Source: Paenibacillus sp. YYML68
GTDB taxonomy: Bacteria; Bacillota; Bacilli; Paenibacillales; NBRC-103111
Reading direction: 5' to 3'
Length of the DNA: 64,000 nt
Assembly: GCF_027923405.1 (NCBI RefSeq)
Contig: NZ_BQYI01000001.1
Span: forward strand, 131,501 to 195,500
Under the pieces are notes generated by a model. That model did no database searches, was not told the origin of the DNA, and saw nothing but the letters and a program-made list of their open reading frames with translations. A program made the position numbers and the translations under genes. Below, one piece after another: positions 7,034 through 16,747 of this stretch; positions within the stretch are counted from its first letter, which is position 1; each line of letters begins with the position of its first letter.

Positions 7034-8983
7034 TTAAGAACGCAAGTACCCCTTCCTTCTCGCCAGCTGATTCATCGTCCGAATTTGGCGGATTGCCTCT
7101 CCTTGGGAGAACGTCTTCTCCTCTGCTGCAAAAAACACGTATCCGTTCGGATCGTCTCCGGACCGCCCCGCCCGACCTGCCATCTGTACAAGTGCGGCCG
7201 CATCGAACATCGAGGAGCCCGCCTCCAGAATGAACACATCCGACTTCGGAATCGTCACACCCCGCTCCAGAATCGTCGTCGTGACGAGCAGCCGAATCTC
7301 CTTCGCACGGAAGGCGACCACCTTCTCTCCCCGCTCCGCATCCTTCGAGGAGGTGCCTTCTATACGCACCCCCGGCATCACCCTTCGTAGCAATGCAACG
7401 AAGGGCTCCACGATTACGATGTTCGGCACGAATACGAACAATTGTGCGCCCCGGTCGATCGAGCGCTTCATCGCAGCCTCCAGCTCTCGCGGCACATGGC
7501 CCTGCTGCAGCAATCGCCGCAGCGGCGGACAGCGAAGCAGCTTCGGCTCAGGCAGCGGATGGCGATGATATCGCGCTGGTACCCGCGCATGCGGCAGTCG
7601 GCCGCTCTTCACCTCGCGCTGCAGCGCATCCGGAGGCGTCGCGGACAGTAGAATGAAAGCCCCCGCCGATGCGCACGCATGCTTCACCGCATGCAGCAGC
7701 AGCGGGTTGTTGTGATACGGGAACGCATCAATCTCGTCCACGATGACGAGGTCGAACGCATGGCGGAAGCGGAGCATCTGATGCGTCGTCGCTAGCGTCA
7801 CCTGACCGACCTCCCAGCGCTCCTCGCTGCCACCATACAGCGTCACGACCGAGAGGTGCGGGAATGCTTTCTTCAGGCGCGGCTTCAGCTCCAGCACGAC
7901 GTCCTTACGCGGCGTGACGACCGCGACCCGACCACCCTCCTCCACCGCATAATCGATTAAGGGGAAGATCATCTCCGTCTTCCCTGCGCCGGTCACCGCC
8001 CAGATTAAGAAGCGTCCGCATTCCTCTATTGCACTTGTAAGGGACTTTCTTGCTTTCAAGAACTGCAGTGCCTCACCCGAAGCGACAGCCTGAATCTCGC
8101 TCAAGCCCCAGCCGGACAGCCGCTCCTCAATCGTCTTCGTTGATGCCTCGCCTTGCGGCAATGGCAGCGTCTTCCCTCCATATACAACAGGTGTGCAAGA
8201 TCGTATGCGCCCCATGCCGATGCATGACTCGCAATAAGCACAAGCCTCTCCGCAATGCGGACAGCTTGACCACACGAGTCGGCCTGCAGCTATACCTGTA
8301 TTCGTCGTGGCAGCAGTCTCCCCAGCCCGCTCCTGCTTCCCCGTCGTCCCGCACCTGTCGCATTGCAGCTCACGACCGATGCCAGTCGGCCATATTCGCT
8401 GCAGCCAGCCTCGAGCACGTACCGCCCGCCCAGCCAGCCCCGGCTGTAGCTGCACGATGCCAAGCAGCCAAGCCCGCTGCACCCAGTAAGTCAGCTGCTC
8501 GGGCAACACATCGCTTGCGAAGTCTCGAAGCAGCCCCTGCAGCTCGTCCAGCAGCAGCATTCTTCCCGCACAGCTGCTTCTCAGCAGCTCCAGAACCGTA
8601 GCTTCACTCGCCTTATGCCCAGCGCCAGTACGATCCAGCTCTGATGCTGACGCGGCTGCGATCTCGTCTTGAGATCGACGCCACTCCCACAGCCTCCACT
8701 CGCCGCCAATCACAGCGTTCACACCACTGTCCGCTATCGCCCTTCTCAGCTGCGCTTCCGCCTGTGCTTGCCCGCCACCACTCTCTGTCTCAGCTCGGCT
8801 GCTGCGATTCAGCGTCTCCACCAGCCTGTAGGCTTGTCCGAAGGACAAAGACGGTTCCAGTACACGCAGAATGAACATTCCCCGGTGTACCCGAACCCCA
8901 TGATCCCGAACAGCCCTCATGTCGATAGACAGCTGCCACTGTGGACTGGCTGAGCTCTCCATTCTATATATGAACGCTCTCAT
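7034..8983 (-). CDS. comFA: Late competence DNA helicase ComFA
   Basis: ComFA is a membrane-associated ATP-dependent DNA translocase that helps pull single-stranded DNA into competent cells. The product (about 649 residues) has a four-cysteine zinc motif (CDRCG and CPHCGEACAYCESC, roughly 208-254), Walker A TGAGKTE (about 331-337), the DEID box (about 416), the LSATPP motif, and the C-terminal helicase motif QMAGRAGRSGDDPNG. The N-terminal 200 residues are variable. I chose the ATG at 8983, which follows AAGGGAG; in-frame GTG/ATG codons at 9013/9010 overlap the previous stop and would add 9-10 residues. Confidence 0.93.
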   Translation of the reverse strand: MRAFIYRMESSASPQWQLSIDMRAVRDHGVRVHRGMFILRVLEPSLSFGQAYRLVETLNRSSRAETESGGGQAQAEAQLRRAIADSGVNAVIGGEWRLWEWRRSQDEIAAASASELDRTGAGHKASEATVLELLRSSCAGRMLLLDELQGLLRDFASDVLPEQLTYWVQRAWLLGIVQLQPGLAGRAVRARGWLQRIWPTGIGRELQCDRCGTTGKQERAGETAATTNTGIAAGRLVWSSCPHCGEACAYCESCIGMGRIRSCTPVVYGGKTLPLPQGEASTKTIEERLSGWGLSEIQAVASGEALQFLKARKSLTSAIEECGRFLIWAVTGAGKTEMIFPLIDYAVEEGGRVAVVTPRKDVVLELKPRLKKAFPHLSVVTLYGGSEERWEVGQVTLATTHQMLRFRHAFDLVIVDEIDAFPYHNNPLLLHAVKHACASAGAFILLSATPPDALQREVKSGRLPHARVPARYHRHPLPEPKLLRCPPLRRLLQQGHVPRELEAAMKRSIDRGAQLFVFVPNIVIVEPFVALLRRVMPGVRIEGTSSKDAERGEKVVAFRAKEIRLLVTTTILERGVTIPKSDVFILEAGSSMFDAAALVQMAGRAGRSGDDPNGYVFFAAEEKTFSQGEAIRQIRTMNQLARRKGYLRS

Positions 8984-9009
8984 AGTACTCCCTTGTCTCC
9001 ATATCTTCA

Positions 9010-9405
9010 TCACATCAGCTTGTAAGCGGTTCCCAAAAGCTCTTGCTGGTTAAGCTGAACCAGCACAATCTGCTCATCCTCGTGCTCACTCAGCCATAGT
9101 GACGTATCTTCAGCATCCTTATGAATCGTCAGTTGGTATTCCTGTCTTAATCTCTCGGCAATAAGAAGGGTGTCATCCGTGGAGCCTTCATCCGCCAGCG
9201 TCACCGTGATCGGCTTGCCCTTCAAGCTGGAGAAGAAGTGAAGCGAGCGCAGAAACCACTCCACATGCTGTCCGTTATTGCGTGTGCGAACGACGTAATG
9301 CGTCAGTCCCGAGCGTCCGCGGCGCTTCCATCGCCAATGCAGCGTGTGAATAATCGACATTCCGGCCACGTAGCAGCCAATGATCCAAACCAAGCCTAAC
9401 ATCAT
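9010..9405 (-). CDS. Short membrane protein with glycosyltransferase-2-like segment
   Basis: This 131-residue protein begins with a hydrophobic helix (LGLVWIIGCYVAGMSIIHTL) followed by a basic stretch. It then has a segment like the start of a GT-A glycosyltransferase: YVVRTRNNGQHVEWFLRSL and ITVTLADEGSTDDTLLIAER, reminiscent of the nucleotide-binding DDgSTDnT pattern. It is much too short for a full family-2 enzyme and lacks a later acceptor or catalytic region, so it is either a stand-alone minimal form or a remnant. The ATG at 9405 follows AGGGAGG and is preferred over an upstream in-frame start. Its stop lies against the comFA start region, so it may be coupled to comFA. Function unknown. 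Confidence 0.65.
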   Translation of the reverse strand: MMLGLVWIIGCYVAGMSIIHTLHWRWKRRGRSGLTHYVVRTRNNGQHVEWFLRSLHFFSSLKGKPITVTLADEGSTDDTLLIAERLRQEYQLTIHKDAEDTSLWLSEHEDEQIVLVQLNQQELLGTAYKLM

Positions 9406-9527
9406 AGTGGCTCCCTCCCTTAGGAGCAATATATGCGTTATACCAAGGTTTGGTGTCATATGTCATTGGACAAGAGCTGTAACGAGCGTCCAGGGAAGCG
9501 CCTGACTTTCGGGTAGGCTCGCCCTAG

Positions 9528-10253
9528 CTAGAGCGTCACCCAGCCGTTCTTAATCGCAATAATGACCGCCTGTGTACGATCGTCCACTTCCATCTTCTGA
9601 AGAATGCTGCTGACGTGGTTTTTAACCGTTTTCTCACTAATAAATAGGAACTCGCCGATCATCTTGTTGCTCTTGCCCTCCGCCATGAGACGCAGCACTT
9701 CCGCCTCCCGGCGCGTGAGCGGACTGTTGTCCATATGCACGTACTTCACGCCAGCTTCCTTGCTCACGCTCTCCGTGCCCGCTACGCCTTGCTCATCGAG
9801 GTACGTCATACGTCGCAGCTGATTGATCAGCTTGCCTGTCACCTTCGGATGAATATAGGCGTGACCTGCGACGACCGAGCGGATCGCGTTGATCAGCGAC
9901 TCGGCTTCCATGTCCTTCAGCAAGTAGCCAGAGGCTCCTTTGCGCAGCGTCTCGAACACATAGCTCTCATCATCGTGAATGGACAGAATAATGACCTTAA
10001 TATCGGGAAAAATCTGCTTCAGCTTCTCTGTCGCCACAACGCCGTTCTCAATCGGCATGTTAATGTCCATCAGCACAATATCCGGATGCAGCGTATTGCA
10101 TAGCTCCAGCACCTGAATGCCGTCGCCGCACTCGCCAACGACCTCCAGATCATTCTCCATATTGAGAATACGTTTGACCCCTTCGCGGAACAGCTGGTGA
10201 TCGTCTGCGAGCACCAGCTTGATCGGGCGCTTCACCGTGCCCATAATATCCAT
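9528..10253 (-). CDS. degU: Response regulator DegU
   Basis: DegU is the NarL/FixJ-type regulator phosphorylated by DegS; it controls secreted enzymes, motility, competence and biofilm formation. The 241-residue product has a receiver domain (residues about 10-130) with the acidic pair DD (17-18) and the phosphoacceptor Asp in [10 protein letters not shown] (about 63), then a LuxR-type HTH ([20 protein letters not shown] through [11 protein letters not shown], about 177-225). The ATG at 10253 follows GGAGG; an in-frame ATG lies three codons later. It sits directly after degS (5-nt gap) and near comF, as in B. subtilis. Confidence 0.96.
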   Translation of the reverse strand: MDIMGTVKRPIKLVLADDHQLFREGVKRILNMENDLEVVGECGDGIQVLELCNTLHPDIVLMDINMPIENGVVATEKLKQIFPDIKVIILSIHDDESYVFETLRKGASGYLLKDMEAESLINAIRSVVAGHAYIHPKVTGKLINQLRRMTYLDEQGVAGTESVSKEAGVKYVHMDNSPLTRREAEVLRLMAEGKSNKMIGEFLFISEKTVKNHVSSILQKMEVDDRTQAVIIAIKNGWVTL

Positions 10254-10258
10254 ATCCC

Positions 10259-11413
<1,155 letters not shown>

Positions 11414-11457
11414 CCGGACAATGCTCCTTCGCCATTTTTCTATTGATTACTAGCAAT

Positions 11458-11486
11458 ATAGTATCATAATTTCGCAATAATGTGAG
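11458..11486 (-). promoter_or_regulatory. Possible sigma-A promoter for degSU
   Basis: On the minus strand CTCACA (11481-11486) and TACTAT (11458-11463) are separated by 17 nt, four of six and five of six consensus bases. It lies about 45 nt upstream of the degS ATG, in an AT-rich gap. Confidence 0.4.
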
Positions 11487-11507
11487 AGCATGAAGCCCTA
11501 ATTCTAC

Positions 11508-14144
11508 TTATTGAAGTGTAATTCGTTGTGTCTTCTCATCCCAAGTGACCTTCCACCCCATGTTCTCGGACAATACCCGTAGCGGCACCATTGTCAGATC
11601 GCTCTTAATGATCGGCGGCACCTCGGCGGTCACACGCTGACCGTTCACAACGAGATCATTGCGGTCGATCCATAGCTCGATCATCTTCGAGCCACGCATG
11701 ATCGTCACCTTGCGCTCCTGATCATCCCAGCTCACAGAGCCGCCCAGCGCATCGGTTACAAAACGAATCGGAAGCAGCGTATTCCCTTCACGAATGAATG
11801 GAGCCTCCTCCAGCGTCATCGCCTTACCGTTCACCTGCACCGACTTCTTATTGACCGTCAGCTCGATCTGATTCGTCTGAGGCTCTGGGACCGTTCCGCG
11901 ATAGGTGAACGTCACGTCATCGATCAGAATGCTCCCCTTTACTGCACGCTCATCACTGGCAATCTCCTCGTTCACGACGTACAAGCTCTTCACGCGGATT
12001 GGATAGCTCATCTTATACGGAGCCAGATCAACACTAAGCTGCTTCCAGCCCTTCCAGTTGATATTACGCGCCAGATCCACTCGATGTGTCTTGCCTGCGT
12101 TATCGACGAGCTCGGCACGCAGCCAGTTGAGACTCTCGTCCCCGTGCACGCTCAGCTTGAGCGTCTGCGGCTCTCCTTCAACGAGCACACCGGTGTCAAG
12201 CGCCGCGAACGCCCACTTGTCACCCGTACCATTCGTGAAATCATAATCTAATCGAAGATATTTATTATTCCGTTCGTCAGCCTCAATGTACACAGCGGCA
12301 TGTACGTTCTCCGGCTTACTCGCTGACGTCGTCATGACCGCATGCCCATCCAGATTATACCATACCTTGTCAATGCCTACCGGTATAGTCGTCATCGTTC
12401 GGTATCCGTCGTAGTTAGCAATCAGCTGTGCGCCTTGGCCGTCCTTCAGGCTCTGCACGGTTAGCTTGCCTGCATTCATCGTGCCTTCGATCCCCTTGAT
12501 CTCCCACTGGATCAGCTCCGCTGGCACCTCACGCTGCTTACCGGAGATCGTCGTAGCAATTACAGGCAACGAATACGTGCCGCCCTCTGCTAGAGCCAGC
12601 TTGTCCGCCGCGATCGTAAGACGAGCGAGCTGCTCGCGACCGGCTATTTCGAGCTCTGACGCGTGCTCAGCTTGTCCGTACTTCACTGTAATAGTTGCTG
12701 TTCCCGCTCGGCTTGGCGTCAAGATGTTATCCTTCCAGCTGCCCATCTGTCCGGCCACTGTCCACGTCGCGCTCGTGGGCTCTATTTGAGCAGGGTTGTA
12801 ATATTCATCGTAAGCTTTAAGACCAAGAGCTGCCCGCTCTCCGATGAACAGCAAGCTTGGCGCTTGTATCGATATCCCTTTAATCTGTCCTTGCGGCGCT
12901 GTGGAGAATACACCAACAGCATTGACGATCTTGCGCTGCAAGCCCGTCTCGGTACGGTTCACCAGCACAGGCGCGAACTCACCTAGCGGTCTTGCAACCA
13001 TCTGCGTGGAGCCACCGCCGTCCAGGTTGATCCCCTTCCATACGCCAAGCTGCACCATCAGCTGCTGAAGCTCGGTCATCGTAAGTCCCTTGCTCTCTCC
13101 GCTGTAATCCGCCGTAATCAAGTACACCGTCTTCTCATCCTGGGAGTAGCCGATCGCTGTGCGCGAGCGCGTGCAGCATAAGCTGGCCACCTCACGCGAG
13201 AATGCGGCAGGCTGTCCCTGATCGACCAGTATCGTATGACCGCCAATCATCATCCTGAACTTGTCCACGGCGTACGTCTTGCTCGGGTCCTCAGCCTTCA
13301 CCTCATACATCGCCTGCAGCGGCTCACCGACCTTCAGATGCTGCCTAACGAAGTCAGCCGCTAATCCCGAGGCTCGCAGAATATATCCATCAGCCGGTGC
13401 GATGCTATCAATAATGCCATCGAGCTCAATCTGCTTAATGATTCCGTTCTGTACGAGCACCTCGGTCGGCACCGTCACACCGTCATTGGAACGGTATACC
13501 TGTCCCCATGCATTCGTATACATGAACAATCCGTTAATATGACTGTGCTCACCCGTCGGCTCGAACCAGTAGTACGTCTTATTGATGCCGCCTAGCGGAT
13601 AGCGGGTGCCATCCTTCGCAAGGATCGCACCCTCGAACACCATCCGATCGATAACCGGCTTATTGCCCCCATCGAGTCCGAACGTGTAGAAGCCTGGCAA
13701 GTACGGTGGCGTCGCCATCAGCTGACCATTCGCGATTTGCGGTCCAATCGGCACACCCTCCGCCTTCGTATTATAGAAGTCACCGTTGATGCCCGCTACA
13801 GCCTTCGTTTCGACAGCCATCTCGAGTACCGTCTGGTTCTTCGTAAACTGATTATGAGTTCCCGTCATGACGTCTAGCTTCACATGCGGATTAGTCAGAT
13901 CGACCTCGATGACGTTGACATTCACTTTGGCAGCCTTCTGACTTCGGATCGTGTGCCACTCATAAGCTTTCCGTATAGCTCCCGCTGTCACTGGCTCTTC
14001 CTTGATCTTAGTCAGCACCGGTAACGTCGCCTGCTCCTGTGCCGCTGCAGGAAGTCCCGTTGAGATCGTTGATACGAGTATGGCCGCGGCCAGCGCGATG
14101 GTCGACAGCCTTCTTCTCATCTCTTGTTGAACGTTCACATGCAC
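11508..14144 (-). CDS. Secreted phosphodiester glycosidase family protein with copper-amine-oxidase-like C-terminal repeats
   Basis: This 878-residue exported protein starts with a signal peptide (MRRRLSTIALAAAILVS, ending about PAAAQ). Residues about 80-390 resemble the phosphodiester glycosidase (NAGPA) family, with AGINGDFYN, the GGHTILVD segment and the conserved YLITAD and GINLDGGGSTQMV motifs. Ig-like beta-rich regions follow, then a carbohydrate-binding-like beta domain (about 600-755). The last about 110 residues are a copper-amine-oxidase N-terminal-like domain (LPIRFVTDALGGSVSWDD and MVPLRVLSENMGWKVTWDE), common in secreted Paenibacillus proteins. Likely wall- or exopolysaccharide-associated; substrate unknown. 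The start is a GTG at 14144 after GAGAGGAG; an in-frame ATG lies eight codons later. Confidence 0.85.
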   Translation of the reverse strand: MHVNVQQEMRRRLSTIALAAAILVSTISTGLPAAAQEQATLPVLTKIKEEPVTAGAIRKAYEWHTIRSQKAAKVNVNVIEVDLTNPHVKLDVMTGTHNQFTKNQTVLEMAVETKAVAGINGDFYNTKAEGVPIGPQIANGQLMATPPYLPGFYTFGLDGGNKPVIDRMVFEGAILAKDGTRYPLGGINKTYYWFEPTGEHSHINGLFMYTNAWGQVYRSNDGVTVPTEVLVQNGIIKQIELDGIIDSIAPADGYILRASGLAADFVRQHLKVGEPLQAMYEVKAEDPSKTYAVDKFRMMIGGHTILVDQGQPAAFSREVASLCCTRSRTAIGYSQDEKTVYLITADYSGESKGLTMTELQQLMVQLGVWKGINLDGGGSTQMVARPLGEFAPVLVNRTETGLQRKIVNAVGVFSTAPQGQIKGISIQAPSLLFIGERAALGLKAYDEYYNPAQIEPTSATWTVAGQMGSWKDNILTPSRAGTATITVKYGQAEHASELEIAGREQLARLTIAADKLALAEGGTYSLPVIATTISGKQREVPAELIQWEIKGIEGTMNAGKLTVQSLKDGQGAQLIANYDGYRTMTTIPVGIDKVWYNLDGHAVMTTSASKPENVHAAVYIEADERNNKYLRLDYDFTNGTGDKWAFAALDTGVLVEGEPQTLKLSVHGDESLNWLRAELVDNAGKTHRVDLARNINWKGWKQLSVDLAPYKMSYPIRVKSLYVVNEEIASDERAVKGSILIDDVTFTYRGTVPEPQTNQIELTVNKKSVQVNGKAMTLEEAPFIREGNTLLPIRFVTDALGGSVSWDDQERKVTIMRGSKMIELWIDRNDLVVNGQRVTAEVPPIIKSDLTMVPLRVLSENMGWKVTWDEKTQRITLQ

Positions 14145-14239
14145 AATCGTTGTCTCCTCTCTATTTCCACTCTCCTTCTACTTAGACTCTATTACTTGGT
14201 GAAAAGTTACGAGTTTCTCTTGTGAAATAATCGACAACG

Positions 14240-14276
14240 CAAAAAGACGACCCAATACAAAGTATCGGATCGTCTT
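14240..14276 (-). terminator. Rho-independent terminator after metK
   Basis: Arms at 14244-14258 and 14262-14276 pair over 15 positions in the minus-strand RNA, counting two G-U wobbles, with a 3-nt loop and a following U-rich tail. The wobbles fit only the minus strand, so the hairpin terminates metK rather than the opposite strand. Confidence 0.85.
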
Positions 14277-14303
14277 GCTTAGACAGATCTTATGGGTAGG
14301 AGC

Positions 14304-15509
14304 TTACAGGCCAGCGTCAGCCTTCAGCTGCTCAGCCTTATCCGTGCGCTCCCAAGGCAGATCGATATCTGTACGGCCAAAGTGACCGTAAGCTGCCGTC
14401 TGCTTATAGATTGGACGACGAAGGTCAAGCATCTTGATGATGCCTGCAGGACGAAGATCGAAGTTCTGGCGAACGATCTCTACGAGCTTCTCTTCGCTGA
14501 CTTTACCTGTTCCGAAAGTATCGACCGCGATCGATACCGGCTTCGCAACGCCAATCGCGTAAGCAAGCTGCACCTCGCACTTCTCTGCAAGGCCAGCCGC
14601 GACGATGTTCTTCGCCACGTAACGGGCTGCATAAGCACCGGAACGGTCTACCTTCGTAGGATCCTTACCGGAGAATGCGCCGCCGCCATGACGAGCATAG
14701 CCGCCGTACGTATCAACGATGATCTTACGACCCGTCAAGCCTGCATCGCCTTGAGGTCCGCCAATAACGAAGCGACCAGTTGGGTTGATGAAGTACTTCG
14801 TATCTGCATCGATCAAGTGTTCTGGAAGCACTGGCTTGATGACATGCTCCTTGATATCCGCTTGAATCTGCTCCAACGTAATTTCTTCAGCATGCTGTGT
14901 AGAAATAACGATGGTGTCAATGCGAACCGGCTTGTCGTCCTCGTATTCCACCGTTACCTGTGTCTTGCCGTCTGGACGGAGGTATTCGAGTGTACCGTTC
15001 TTACGAACCTCGGACAAGCGGCGGGACAGCTTGTGGGATAGCGAGATCGGAAGCGGCATCAGCTCTGGTGTCTCATTCACCGCGAAGCCGAACATCATCC
15101 CTTGGTCACCCGCACCGATCGACTCGATCTGGCTGTCTGTCATCTGACCTTCACGAGCCTCCAGAGCCTGGTCTACACCTTGAGCGATGTCAGGGGACTG
15201 CTCATTCAGGGATACCAGCACGGCGCAAGTCGAAGAGTCGAAGCCGAACTTCGCGCGTGTATAACCGATTTCCTTAATCGTCTGACGAGCGATCGATTGA
15301 ATATCGACGAACTCCGAACGGCTTGTAATTTCACCAATAACAAGTACGAGACCTGTTGCAACCGATACCTCGCACGCTACACGTGCATTCGGATCGTTCG
15401 CAAGGAACGCATCAAGAACAGAGTCCGAGATCTGATCGCAAATTTTATCCGGATGCCCCTCTGTAACGGATTCAGATGTGAAGAGACGACGACCTTTAAC
15501 GATAGACAT
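14304..15509 (-). CDS. metK: S-adenosylmethionine synthetase
   Basis: MetK makes S-adenosylmethionine from methionine and ATP as a cytosolic tetramer. The 401-residue product has the family length and all signature stretches: [17 protein letters not shown] near the N terminus (ATP-binding His and Asp), [10 protein letters not shown] (about 120), and [19 protein letters not shown] (about 260). The ATG at 15509 follows AGGAGG. Upstream lies a strong sigma-A-type promoter and an immediate terminator hairpin, but no recognizable S-box (SAM-I) riboswitch. It is monocistronic, bounded by its own terminator. Confidence 0.98.
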   Translation of the reverse strand: MSIVKGRRLFTSESVTEGHPDKICDQISDSVLDAFLANDPNARVACEVSVATGLVLVIGEITSRSEFVDIQSIARQTIKEIGYTRAKFGFDSSTCAVLVSLNEQSPDIAQGVDQALEAREGQMTDSQIESIGAGDQGMMFGFAVNETPELMPLPISLSHKLSRRLSEVRKNGTLEYLRPDGKTQVTVEYEDDKPVRIDTIVISTQHAEEITLEQIQADIKEHVIKPVLPEHLIDADTKYFINPTGRFVIGGPQGDAGLTGRKIIVDTYGGYARHGGGAFSGKDPTKVDRSGAYAARYVAKNIVAAGLAEKCEVQLAYAIGVAKPVSIAVDTFGTGKVSEEKLVEIVRQNFDLRPAGIIKMLDLRRPIYKQTAAYGHFGRTDIDLPWERTDKAEQLKADAGL

Positions 15510-15615
15510 AAACCATACCTCCTATTGCTTCATATTTCAGAAGCACGCCTGACGACGAGCCTCACTAGCCTTGTGATCTTATCATGACCTTCAATAAGCG
15601 CGATAAGTACACATA

Positions 15616-15648
15616 CAAAAAATCAACCTTTTCCAAGTGGAAAAGGTT
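15616..15648 (-). terminator. Hairpin terminator in the metK leader (possible attenuator)
   Basis: AACCTTTTCC (15625-15634) and GGAAAAGGTT (15639-15648) form a perfect 10-bp stem with a 4-nt loop, followed on the minus strand by six T residues (15617-15622). It lies only about 20 nt past the predicted metK start site and over 100 nt before the metK ATG. It could be an attenuator, or it could end read-through from the SASP gene. A short upstream AAGGT could pair with ACCTT of the stem as an alternative fold. Confidence 0.8.
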
Positions 15649-15675
15649 ACTTTACAAGGATGACCTTCTTTTTGT

Positions 15676-15704
15676 ATAATACTGGTTTTGTCGAGTGCTG
15701 TCAA
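15676..15704 (-). promoter_or_regulatory. Sigma-A promoter upstream of metK
   Basis: On the minus strand TTGACA (15699-15704) and TATTAT (15676-15681) are spaced by exactly 17 nt: a perfect -35 and five of six -10 bases. Transcription should begin near 15669, leaving a leader of about 160 nt before the metK ATG. Confidence 0.75.
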
Positions 15705-15755
15705 TAAAACTTGAGCTTGACAAAGAAATTTCATAATAAGTACATGATGGTACAT

Positions 15756-16025
15756 TTAAAGACTAAACAACGTTTCTTCCGCCTTCTGAATGAGCCTCGC
15801 CGTGATGATGCCACCAACTACTCCAGCATCTCTAGAAGCGATATGGCCCCAATAATCTTCCTTGATCGACTGCGACGGAATTGTGCCTAGCTCACTTGCA
15901 AATTCCACGTTCATACTCGCCACTTGCTTACCCACTGGTAGCCCTAGCTCAGCAGCGATCTCATACTTTAGAACATCCAGCGCTTTACCGCTCTCCGGTA
16001 CGACCTTCTTATTCGTCTTGGACAT
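15756..16025 (-). CDS. Alpha/beta-type small acid-soluble spore protein
   Basis: SASPs coat and protect DNA in the dormant spore and are degraded by the GPR protease at germination. The 89-residue product carries the GPR-like recognition segment YEIAAELGLPV (about 21-31) and a second conserved segment (ASRDAGVVGGIITARLIQKA) typical of the alpha/beta class. The ATG at 16025 follows AAGGAGG; an upstream in-frame ATG at 16043 overlaps that ribosome-binding site and is unlikely. It is probably transcribed late in the forespore, but I did not find a clear sigma-G promoter. Confidence 0.92.
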   Translation of the reverse strand: MSKTNKKVVPESGKALDVLKYEIAAELGLPVGKQVASMNVEFASELGTIPSQSIKEDYWGHIASRDAGVVGGIITARLIQKAEETLFSL

Positions 16026-16113
16026 AAGGGTAGCCTCCTTCATTCGGATGTAGCTATAGGTTATCCGAACGAAGTAAGGCTACACGTATGAATGAATGGT
16101 TGTATGGGTAAAA

Positions 16114-16650
16114 TTATGGTGTACTGGCTTTAGACCCATCAGCATTGTACACGGTGTAGCTTCCACGAACCATCACATAGATGTCCTGCTTGTTCTTCGG
16201 GTCAGGCTTAATGCCCCGGCCTTCGCGCGGAACAATGAGCAGGTGGTTGTTCTCTACCGCTTGTCCAGCGGTAATGTCCTTGCCCGTCGTCACGTTGGCA
16301 ATACCGCTTTCGTCCGAGCTGGTGACGACCGTTTTACCGGTGCGGACAATAATCTCTGTGCCTGAGCCTGCGACGAGTGTTTGGGTCTGGGCGAGCTGGA
16401 CGATGGTGAGATTTGAAGTGTTGGTAGCGACAGGCTGTGTCGCTGCTGGGGATTCACTTTTCACCTGTTTGCCAAGCGCTTCAGCAATCTTACTGTCGAT
16501 TTGTAGATCGAAGTAGCTCTTAGTGATGACTGGGTCGTTGATAGTGCCAGGTTGGGTGTCAACTTTATTCGCGGAAGCTAAATCTGTACTTGTGTAGATT
16601 ACAAGAAATAATACGAACATTAGAATAAATACCCATAGCCTTTTCTTCAT
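16114..16650 (-). CDS. Small exported protein of unknown function
   Basis: The 178-residue product begins with a signal peptide (MKKRLWVFILMFVLFLVIYT). A Thr/Ser/Ala/Gln-rich linker follows, and then a compact beta-rich segment resembling an SAF- or sugar-binding-like fold (TIVQLAQTQTLVAGSGTEII, later GKDITAGQAVENNHLLIVP). That region looks like the N-terminal lysis-protein/AFP-like fold of other surface proteins, but the family is not recognized with certainty. The ATG at 16650 follows AGGTG. It lies directly downstream of the S-layer terminator, so it probably has its own weak promoter or depends on read-through. Its neighbours suggest a cell-surface role. Confidence 0.7.
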   Translation of the reverse strand: MKKRLWVFILMFVLFLVIYTSTDLASANKVDTQPGTINDPVITKSYFDLQIDSKIAEALGKQVKSESPAATQPVATNTSNLTIVQLAQTQTLVAGSGTEIIVRTGKTVVTSSDESGIANVTTGKDITAGQAVENNHLLIVPREGRGIKPDPKNKQDIYVMVRGSYTVYNADGSKASTP

Positions 16651-16700
16651 GTTACACCTGCTTTCAGTCAATCATCCTAGTTTGGTTCAAGATTTTAAAT

Positions 16701-16734
16701 AAAAAGAAAAAGCCCCTAAGGGCCTTTTCTTTTT
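16701..16734 (-). terminator. Rho-independent terminator after the S-layer gene
   Basis: The minus-strand RNA forms a 15-bp stem (one G-U pair) around GGCCC-TTAG-GGGC, with a long U-rich 3' arm. It starts 13 nt after the stop codon, as expected for a very highly expressed gene. Confidence 0.88.
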
Positions 16735-16747
16735 AAAAGATTGAAAA

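Noticed and set aside
15510-15700. SAM-I (S-box) riboswitch ahead of metK
   Set aside because: Searched for by eye because metK commonly has one. A short TTATC/GATAAG pair exists, but spacing and all core motifs are wrong.
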